From Nothopassalora personata (taxonomy: Eukaryota > Ascomycota > Dothideomycetes > Mycosphaerellales > Mycosphaerellaceae): a stretch of DNA of 64,000 nucleotides. The notes below the pieces were generated by a model, which did no database searches, was not told where the DNA came from, and saw only the letters and a program-made list of their open reading frames with translations. This document shows positions 55,601-64,000 of this stretch, piece after piece. The translations under genes were made by a program, and so were the position numbers. Each line of letters starts with the position of its first letter. Positions within the stretch are counted from its first letter, which is position 1. The stretch spans positions 2,480,001-2,544,000 of the forward strand of contig CM066294.1 of the NCBI GenBank assembly GCA_033816765.1. The letters run 5' to 3'.

Positions 55601-56435
55601 ATGGAGTTCGATCTGTGGCTACTACTACTCCTACTTGTTCTGGCAGGTTTTGCGGGTCTGAAGAAGTGAAGTTGAGATTACCTACATGATGAAGCACAAG
55701 AAGTTCTTGCCATGACGTGGAGGTCGAACTTTCCAGGTTACATGGCAAGAAGGAGTGACGAGGCCAAATGGCTGACATGCGGCGGTTTTGATGTCAGACG
55801 GGGAAACACGAGGTGTCGGCCGGGACGATGACTCAGCAGCCGAGGGACCGTGGCGTCGATCAAAACATGTCCCTCGGTCCTTGGCATGCAATCTCTCTTC
55901 AACATGATATTATTGTCCACCACCTCAGTCATCCTCGATCATCATCGTTACCGTACACCAACACGTCTGAATGGAAGAATGCAACAAGCTACGATTCACA
56001 CTGGATACCGCTCGATATATTGCCAAGACCCTGATGTGATATCTATCGCGACACCTGCAGAGCCGGAGTGTAACCTTCATCTGGTCGTGTTGGATTTTCT
56101 GCCAGCATCTCTTCTCTCATCGTGGCCGCCTCCTATCACTATGCTGGGGACTTTCGTCAAGCAGACGAAATGGTTTGCTTTTAGTATACGTCTGGGAACA
56201 TCTACACACTCGTGTCTCGTTGGCGAAACATACCTCACAAGTCTTACCGGCGAACTGGACGCTTCATGGCGTTAATCGCTGCGGTGGTGCCACCTCCATC
56301 AATCGCTGCAAACATAAACCAACATCGCCTTATCAAACCTTGCGAGCCCCGTGCGATACATAATCCGACCGAATGTGTAAAGCGCCAGGATGATGCATGG
56401 ATAGCAGGTTTTGAGGGTGACATAACCTGATTGAG
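55601..56435. other. Intergenic, no supported gene
   Basis: SDR promoter region and then normal-composition DNA up to the copia LTR at 56436. Open frames here (for example 55850-56275) lack motifs. Confidence 0.5.
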
Positions 56436-58802
56436 TGTGGTAATTACTTGTCCTTCGGAAATGAGATTAGGCACCTGAATTACAGGGATTAAGGGCCTCT
56501 TATCAAAAGAAGACTTATATAAGCACCTTAAGGGTGCCACTACTTGTAATAAACATGGTTTTTCATACCCTAATTTCTAGACTTAATACCCTAGTTCCAA
56601 ACTTCTATCTCTACTAGTTTTATAGTTATAAGCCCGAGTTAAGCAACTTAGGGTCTCTATTCGGAATTGCACATATCTATTAGACCTAATTAAGGTACAT
56701 AATAGACCTTAGGCAATACCTTTAGGACCACCCGTCCGCTACGACAATAAAGGAACTAAACTGCTATAATCCCTCTATGTTTAATGACTTCTACCTTTAG
56801 ACTTAGGCTAAAGCAGTTAGAATGGACTTGTAGAAGTATATAGAAGGGAAGTTATAGGACGGTACGACAACCTAGGAAATGGATCTCGATCTATTGCCTA
56901 AACCTTAGGAACTAGTTATAGGCTCTCTACTAAACCCTCCTGCTAAAGACGATAATGCAGCTACATAGACCCTGTTTAGCAGAATTAGCACATCGTACAA
57001 CCTCCGGTATGCGATGTATAGGGATTAGAAGAAAGAATACGAGGACTTTGTAACTCGCAAACGCTCCCTAAAATCCTACTTCGAGAGGACTATTCCACAA
57101 ATGTACCTTAACGACCTTCTTAGCCGACTAGATACCCTCTCTACTTAGTGGACATACATTAAAGCTAAACTAGAGCCTAAGACTAAGAGTAGAAGGGTGA
57201 CACGGACAAGACAGCAACAGGGCGCAAACGTGTATTAGCCTTAGTATCGAGTAAGTTCTACGAAGAAGAGAAGTAAGAAGTCGCGAGAAGCGCGTGATAA
57301 GATCGGGCCCGAATCTAGGGTCCGGGCGCGCTAGGGCGCGAGGTCACGTGACACCGAAGTGCGTCTGTGCAAAGGTAAACCGTGACAAAGGGTGATTCTT
57401 TAGAGCTAATATAATAAGCTTATAAAGGGACCTAAGAGTAAGAATATCGACCAATTTCTTATAAAGTGGCTCGAGCTTAACCGAAAGCTTAGACAGAGGG
57501 GCTATCCACTTGCCCTATACATAAAAGATAACCTATGCCGCATAATTAAGGACACTATCGATATAGCTAAAGGCAGAATCATTGCGGAATTGAGTAATGA
57601 CCTTAAAGACGCTATTTAGAGGTGTCTTAAGTTTACTAGAAGGAACCCTAGCAAGTATAAGGCAAATAGTAACACTAAGAAGAGCATCTTATTTACTACA
57701 TTAGGGGATTAACAGACTACTAGTTATCCCCTAGAAAAGACAACGAGGGATCGCCTAAGGCGAACATATGTTAAAATAACTAGAAAACCTCCTCATAAAG
57801 TATGCCTATTCCTTAGAAAATGCAATATTATTAATCATAACTTACGACTACCCTAGGAAAGCATAGACAATACCTAGAAAGGTTAGCTAAAGACCTACCG
57901 TAAGTATCTAAGGGACAATCCTTAATTCTATAAGCGCTAGGTAAGTAGATATAAGGATCCTAAGGCCCTTAAACTTATAAAGGATCTTTAGTCTAACTCT
58001 AATAAAGACTAAAGAACAGAGGGAACGGATTCGAGACCTAGAGGGTTATACGGACTACGCGTAATTAAGACCTAGGGAGTATACTCCTCTAACAACTTAT
58101 CGGAGGAGGACTCCTAGCTGCTAGATAGGGGGTCTAACGTACACATAATCAATGAACCTACGAAGGCCGAATTTACCCTAGAATTAATCCCTAAGGATAC
58201 ACTAGTCTACGCAGCGGCTACTACCCTTCGAGGAGTAGTTAAGGGTACCGTAAAGGTCCGTATTAAGTTACTAGATAGACACCTAGTTACCTTAAACCTT
58301 AAGAATACCCTCTACATTCTAGGATTTCACTGTAATATTATCTTACTCCCTTAAATGCGAAAGAAAGGTCTATTCTTAGACGAGCGTATAGATATTTAGT
58401 ATAATAGAAACAATACTAGGGTAGTAAAGGTCTATAGATTAGGGAATCTACTATACCTAAATGTAGATACTCTAGTAAAAGGAGACCCTGTAACGATCAC
58501 TAAGTGGCCTATATCCGAAGATAGTACCCTACTTTCAGTTATAGAGGCTCTAAAATAACAATTAAGGAGCGTAGCAATAGCTAGGAGCCGTATACCCCTA
58601 CCTATAGTACCGAGGATAATAAAGGACTACTATAAGGTCCTTAGACACCCTAGGCTAGAGCGTATAATGCACCTATAAGACGTAGTAAAGGGCATTAAGA
58701 TTGTAGGATTAGAGGAACCACCTAAAACTAACGAGTGCGAATCTTATGCCCTCTTAAAAGGACATAAGAGGATATCTCGAAGGTCTAGGATTAAGATACT
58801 AA
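56436..58802 (+). mobile_element. Copia-3, 5-prime part (RIPed, truncated)
   Basis: Probable 5-prime LTR 56436-56624 (begins TGTGGTAATTACTTG, has a CTTATATAAG TATA-like site and AATAAACA). The half-tRNA-iMet binding site GTTATAAGCCCGAG follows at 56625-56638. Gag-like frames (KPKSKNIDQFLIKWLELNRK-type at about 57430-57490) and the GAG-preintegrase end (YYKVLRHPRLERIMHL, then GLEEPPKTNECES at about 58630-58740) follow, with TAG/TAA stops. Cut off at 58802 by a Gypsy-3-type LTR and interrupted at 57198-57387 by a solo LTR. Confidence 0.75.
57198..57387. mobile_element. Solo LTR, not RIPed, in copia-3 gag
   Basis: 190 bp with ends TGACACGG and CCGTGACA and a perfect target duplication AAGGG at 57193-57197 and 57388-57392. 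It is GC-rich with CA and TG present, unlike the surrounding DNA. The last two ends are near-inverted. Confidence 0.85.
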
Positions 58803-59179
58803 TGTCTACTAACTACCCTATATAGGCCTATCTAAGTTGTAGTGGTGTAGAGCGGCGCTTATGTAAGTAGAGGTATTTACCGGTCCCGGGACCGTGAAAT
58901 CAGGTCACGTGACGAGTAGCGTAGTAGCTAGATAAAACAAGAGGATTGGCGGACCTAAACCCCTATACCCTCTACTCGAGAGGTATAAATTGAATTGTTG
59001 CCTTAATGCTACGCTTACAATGCTTAACTACGTAGTATATATCTAAATAGCTATACTAGGTCCCGCTAGCTTACCTAAATGTCCAATTAAACCTAAATGA
59101 AATTGGGGCAAGTTGGACCTAAGGGACCCCCCCTCTAAATCTAAGGTCGACATAACTAAACCTAAGGTCGATACAACCA
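58803..59179. repeat. Gypsy-3-type LTR (solo or truncated)
   Basis: About 377 bp homologous to the Gypsy-3 LTR at 27132-27486, in the same orientation in the window. It differs by scattered transitions and by a partial tandem duplication of CTAAGGTCGA near its right end. It lies directly between copia-3 and unrelated sequence, with no matching target duplication that I can see. Confidence 0.75.
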
Positions 59180-59879
59180 ATTAGTCGTTATTATATCCTC
59201 CCCTATTACGAACCTGTCCTTAGGTTCTAAAGCAGTAAGCCCGGGTACCATAGGTAGCGTAGTTAGTCGCTATAAGCTAAGGTAGTCTTATAGTAGCATA
59301 GTAGCTCACCCTACTATTTAGCTTAACATATAAGATGTTAGGTAGTCCTAGGGCCTACTAGCGATAGTTTATAAAGATCGAAAGGATCCTTCTAATAGAG
59401 ACCGTAATAATAACGTTAATAACCGCGACTCGCATCCGTCGTACTATACTAACGTATACTACGAAACTAGCGAGGGAATTGACAGCTATGTTAGCATTAA
59501 TCGAGCGGGCTAGATAGTCGAATAACGTAAACGCCACTTATGAGATAAGTGAGCGTTAGTACTAGTAACCTAATAAATCTAAAGACGAGTCTACCGCGTG
59601 GCTAGAAGGTAAGTTAAGGGAAGATAAGTAACTATAAGAAACAAGTAAGATCTAAGGACTAGAAGCACCTATACCCGAAGCATTAGAACTAGAATTAGAA
59701 CTAGAATTAGAACTAGAATTAGAACTAGAATTAGAACTAGAATTAGAACTAGAATTAGAACTAGAATTAGAACTAGAATTAGAACTAGAATCCTATAGGC
59801 TATAGCTATAGCCGGAAATTAACTAGAAACTAGGAGCCTATAAACCCGTACTAACTACTTAGTTCCACTTATTCTTACA
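59180..59879 (+). repeat. Unclassified RIPed sequence with 12-bp tandem array
   Basis: Gag-like charged frames on the plus strand, but no conserved motif. At 59684-59790 there are about nine copies of GAATTAGAACTA, which read Glu-Leu repeated in one frame. The array keeps a coding frame although the surrounding DNA has stops. Confidence 0.5.
59684..59790. repeat. (GAATTAGAACTA)n minisatellite
   Basis: About nine near-identical 12-bp units, ending in GAATCC. Confidence 0.95.
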
Positions 59880-62800
59880 TGTAAGGGGCGGGCCCCTGTT
59901 TCTTAGTATAGGCTGCGCCTATGCGTTCGGATTGCTTTCCGACACCTTTTCTTCGGACAGCTTATAACTTCCCCTTTCTTCGATATCGAACTTATTACAA
60001 ACTTTATAGAACTTTAGTATATACGTCGTTTACCCGTAACATTAAGTTCGATCCATTCGAATCAGCTAGGCACCTACTATTAAAGAGACGGGATACGTAA
60101 TAACGTCGCCGGGTAGCGAGAACCCCGGGACTAGTGCCCCGAATAAAAACTTCTAACTTATACTATAGCAACTATACTAGCGATAGGAAGAGATGTAAGC
60201 CGAGTTAATTGCAACGCGCGCCGCTTTAAAAGAATCGGAAGACGCTCGGCGTTAGTTAATACCTATAGTCTCGCTACTAGTTTATAATGAAACGACTACT
60301 AGTGATCTAATGAGACAGCTACTATAGACGCTAAACGCCGCCGCGCCCTCGCCGCGCACCGGAGAAGAACCGTCGGGTCCTAGAGGTTAGAACCCCCCTT
60401 CCTAGGACGGTAAGGTAGAGATATTCCGCGATTACTTCTTAAGGTTAAAGAGCTCTTTTAGGGTGCGATCCGCCCTAAAACCGACGCTCTCTAAGGAGTA
60501 TTACTAGGACGCGATTAACGACACCTTACTAGCGAGAGAGCGTACTAGGATACGGCACTTCTAGGATAAGGGAGACGGCGAACTTAGGAAGGACCCCGTT
60601 GCTTTCTTTACGCAACTCGATAAAGTCTTCGGTAATAGTAACGAGCGCGCTAAGGCCCTAGAGCAGCTTAATAAGATTAAACATACGAACGTTTAACCTT
60701 AGTACAATTACTAGATAAAATTCGACGGACTCCTACTAAGCGCCGGCGGAGAGAACTAGAGCGACGACGCGAAGATTAGTTACTTACGTAACACCTTCTC
60801 GAACCCCGTTCGGATGTACACGGCGGCTATGCCGAAGAAGGAGGACTACTACGAGTTTACGGGGGAGGTCGAACGGATTATAACTAACCTCGAGGATACG
60901 GACCAGTTTAAAATAGCCTATAAGAGGTAGAAGGACAACAATAAGGACTCTAGTGCGACCGCTATAGTTACTACCCGTTCTTTTATAAGAACGGCCGGTA
61001 GCTAGGTTAATGCCGATAGTAACACTATTATAGCACTAACCCGGACAAGCGGAGGCCGCTCTAGAAGTCGTAGAGATCGGAAGGAGGATAAAGGGAGGTA
61101 GAGAGTAGAATAGGTAGACACCGCGGAGAGGGATCGTAGGCGCTAAGAATAGCTCTACTTCCGCTATAGAGTAAGCGGACATCGAGTAAAGGAATGCCCG
61201 TACGCCGTAGCAGTTAACCCTACTAGGATCAATACGGTCGCGCCGATCCTAGAGGACGACGGGTTTAAGTCGGATCCCGGAGAGATAGGAAAAGACTAGC
61301 TCCTAGTCGAAAGCTAGAACTAGGAGATAAAGAAGCACTAGTAAAGGGGTAGAACGTAGTTAAGAGTTCTATAAATAGGAATCTTGTATATACCGACGTA
61401 CTCCTAAACGAAAGTTACGGAACGTTTACCCTTATTGATAAGGGATGCATGTACTACGCTATAATTAACGGAGACCTAGCGAAAGGCCTCGGTCTTACGT
61501 ATGTTAGTAACGAGAGCCGCAAGGCTATAGGGTTTACGAAGGCGATACGGAACTCGATCGAAGGAGTAGTCGCCTTCCGTATAGAAACTGCCGGGATCTA
61601 CTAGGTAGTTTATGCTTACGTCGTGCCTAATCTAGACTTCCCTATAATCCTAGGGAACCCGTAGAAGGCGCATAACTAGATCCGGACTGCGCCTAAAAAG
61701 CGCCGGTACTACTATAGCTTAGTAAAGAAATAGGTACCCGAAGGACGTAACTACGAAGAACATAAATCGGGTAAGCGTTTCGCTACGATTGCCGCGGCGA
61801 CCGTGGAAGATATTAAGAAAGCCCTTAGTAGGAAGGAGCCGCCTACGCGAGAGGAACTTAAGAAGGGCTTGCCTCTAGAACTTTAGGATATGTTACCGCT
61901 GTTTTCTACTCGGGAAGCTAATAAGGTAGCTCCGCACCGCGGCGACCTTAACTATAAGATCGAGATACGGACGAAAGCCGACGGAAGCCCGGAACCATTG
62001 CCCTAGGGACCGCTCTATAGCATGTCTAAAGACGAGCTACTTGTCCTCCGGAAGTTACTAACGGAACTATAGCGTAAGGGTTACATTCGCCCTTCTACCT
62101 TAGAAGCGGCGGCTCCCGTCTTGTTCGTAAGGAAGCCCGGGGGAGGACTTAGGTTCTACTATAATTATAGAGCATTGAACTCGATTACTAAGTAGGACCG
62201 TTATCCGCTACTATTGATCCCGGAAACCATTCGGAACCTAACGGGCGCTAGATAGATTACGAAGGTAGACGTTATTACCGCATTCTACCACTTTCAGATA
62301 GCTCGAGGCGAAGAGTATAAGACGGCTTTTCGAACTAGATTCGGTCTATAGGAGTAGCTAGTATGTCCGTTCGGTTTGTCCGGGGCCCCTATAACATTCT
62401 AGCGGTACATTAACAGTTTGTTACGGGACTACCTAGACGACTTTACCTCGGCCTACGCTAACGACGTCGTTATTTACTCCGACGGAACAAAAAAGGACTA
62501 TTTCTAGAAGGTTCGTATCGTGCTCTAGAAGCTTTAGGACGGAGGCCTTTTCCTAGATCTAGGGAAGTGTAAGTTCGTATAGAAGAAGGTTAAGTACCTC
62601 GGGTTTATTATATATGCCGACGGGATAGGAGTAGGACCCGACCCCGAGAAGGTAGCAGCAGTAAAGGACTAGAAGGTACTAGTTACCTAGAAGGAAGTAC
62701 GGCGTTTCTTAGGCTTCGCGAACTACTACCGGATGTTTATTCTAAACTATTCAAAGCTCGCCGAGCCCTTAATGTCGCTAACCGGCAAGAATAAGGTGTT

Positions 62801-64000
62801 TTCCTAGGGAGATCGTTAGGCTAATGCGTTTAAGTCCCTAAAGGATAAGTACTACAAAGCACTAGTTTTAGCCTACTAGAACCCGGAGCTCCCTACCTTT
62901 TTAGAGACGGACTATAGCGGCTTTACGCTTAGAGGCGCCCTCCTATAAGAAAAGGACGGAGTCGTGAAACCAGTAGGATTTTACTCGAAGAAGCTTAATA
63001 AGGCTAAGATTAACTACAACATTCACGATAAGGAGATGCTCGCGGTAGTGTCCTATCTTAAAGAATAGGCTCCCGAATTGAAAACATGTAGGCCCTTTAT
63101 AATCTAGACGGACTATAAGAACCTAGAATACTTTATAACGAAGAGACAGCTTTCCGAACGGCAGATCCGGTAGGTTAAGGAAGTTGTAAAATTCTAGTTT
63201 TCACTAGTGTATAGGCCGGGTACCGAGGCGATTATACCGGACGCCCTTTCTCGAAGGGAGTAGGACATACTTAGGTAGGACGATAAGTTATTACGGTATC
63301 GTAGGTTTCTTAAACCGGACATCGTAAAGAATTAGCCGGGCTCGAAGGTAGTAGACGTTAGCTTGACTATAAAGGTTTCGTTAGTACGAATCTTAGCCAC
63401 GCAGTTCGAAGGACTATCCGCTATAGAAGAGGCGGATTCACCGGGCGCACTATAGGGACCCTTCTAAGACTAAGAGCTAAACGACCTCTAGGAAAGAACT
63501 ATCGAGAAGGATAGTACGTTCTAAGCGGTACACCGCGCGATTAAAGTAGGAGCGCGTTCACTTCCTAGCGAGGTGAAACTTAAGGTGTAAGTAGGTAACT
63601 ATAGTATCGACCGTAACGGGTATCTTCGCTACCGCGGTAGGATTTAGGTGCCTAGAGCTCCTAGTTCTACGGAGTCCGACTATAAGGAGGCGGACATAGC
63701 GATTCTATAGAACGACACCCTTCGAACTAAGCTAATCTAATCCGTGCACGATTTACCGGTATACGGCCACCCTAGCCGGGACTCTATAGCATCGATACTA
63801 AGTCGCAACTTCTACTAGCCCCTATAGTCTAAGCACGTAAGGCAGTTCTTAAGGAACTGTAACTACTACGGTAGGAATAAGGTGTAGAGAGAATAAAAAC
63901 ACGGCCTCCTATAACCCTTACCCGGTCCCCGACCGATTCTTCTAGGAGGTCTCGATAGATTTTATAACGGACATGCCCGAGTCGTAAGGGAACACTTACC
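59880..64000 (+). mobile_element. Gypsy-4 retrotransposon, runs off the window (RIPed)
   Basis: Candidate 5-prime LTR 59880-60041 (TGTAAGGGGC..CCGTAACA, weak). Plus-strand order: gag with knuckle LYFRYRVSGHRVKECPYA near 61150-61200 (two Cys changed), retropepsin-like TLIDKGCMYYAIING near 61430, RT from about 61900 with YANDVVIYS near 62450-62480 (YADD with Asp to Asn), RNase H near 62900-63160, and integrase zinc finger HDLPVYGHPS then CNYCGRNK at about 63740-63880. An extra C near 63918 shifts the frame before DRFF and the SIDFITDMPES block. The 3-prime end is beyond 64000. Confidence 0.8.

Noticed and set aside
54839..55669. Plus-strand 276-codon frame
   Set aside because: Antisense shadow of the SDR gene, whose motifs are clear on the minus strand.
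59684..59790. CRISPR array
   Set aside because: Contiguous 12-bp units without spacers; a minisatellite in a eukaryote.

Overview
The window is fungal nuclear DNA from a filamentous ascomycete. The evidence is short introns (51-78 nt, GT..AG, with CTRAC-like branch points), compact genes, a BCS1 gene, a DUF3500 gene, a fungal two-RRM gene, and long blocks mutated by repeat-induced point mutation (RIP). A Dothideomycete is my best guess from how the hypothetical proteins look; that is inference, not a measurement.

Layout. (1) 1-6050 is a normal gene island with a 2EXR/F-box-like protein, the mitochondrial AAA chaperone BCS1, and a four-intron two-RRM RNA-binding protein divergent from BCS1. 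(2) 6050-35060 is about 29 kb of nested, RIP-destroyed retroelements. CpA and TpG are rare, TpA is very common, and stop codons sit where Gln or Trp codons once were. Gypsy-1 (+, 7284-21323) contains Gypsy-2 (-, 8541-15693, TSD GGTAG), a chromodomain element inserted inside Gypsy-1's gag zinc knuckle. Gypsy-1 abuts a copia end on its left and Gypsy-3 (-, 21324-27486) on its right. Gypsy-3 carries an unmutated solo LTR (21809-22165). A fold-back inverted-repeat element (27962-34738) carries an unmutated 574-bp TRIM with identical LTRs (28039-28612) and a complete RIPed copia (28722-34334). (3) 35060-56435 is a second gene island. (4) 56436-64000 is another RIPed block: a truncated copia with a clean solo LTR, a Gypsy-3-type LTR, and a Gypsy-4 element running off the window end.

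The most unusual part of the second island is a run of consecutive minus-strand genes (about 41.7-51.4 kb) with no family I recognise. Four (42.5, 43.7, 44.8, 45.8 kb) are short, charged, probably nuclear proteins with an N-terminal SAP/HeH-like helical module and disordered or acidic tails. The two larger ones (47.5-48.9 and 49.3-51.4 kb) share a repeated module of about 50-70 residues (GxW[E/D][Y/F/W] ... [I/V][L/W]x[L/M]R ... DIxW), present twice and three times. The run is flanked by RIPed retroelements, carries a Mutator-type MITE, and one member has an in-frame stop inside a tandem repeat. It looks like a young or lineage-specific accessory gene cluster. To its right are ordinary genes: a conserved 125-residue protein head-to-head with a DUF3500 protein, then an SDR reductase. 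To its left are a small secreted protein and decayed gene remnants.

Limits: everything is from reading by eye. Intron positions were checked for reading frame. Domain names rest on motif recognition only, and no database search was run.
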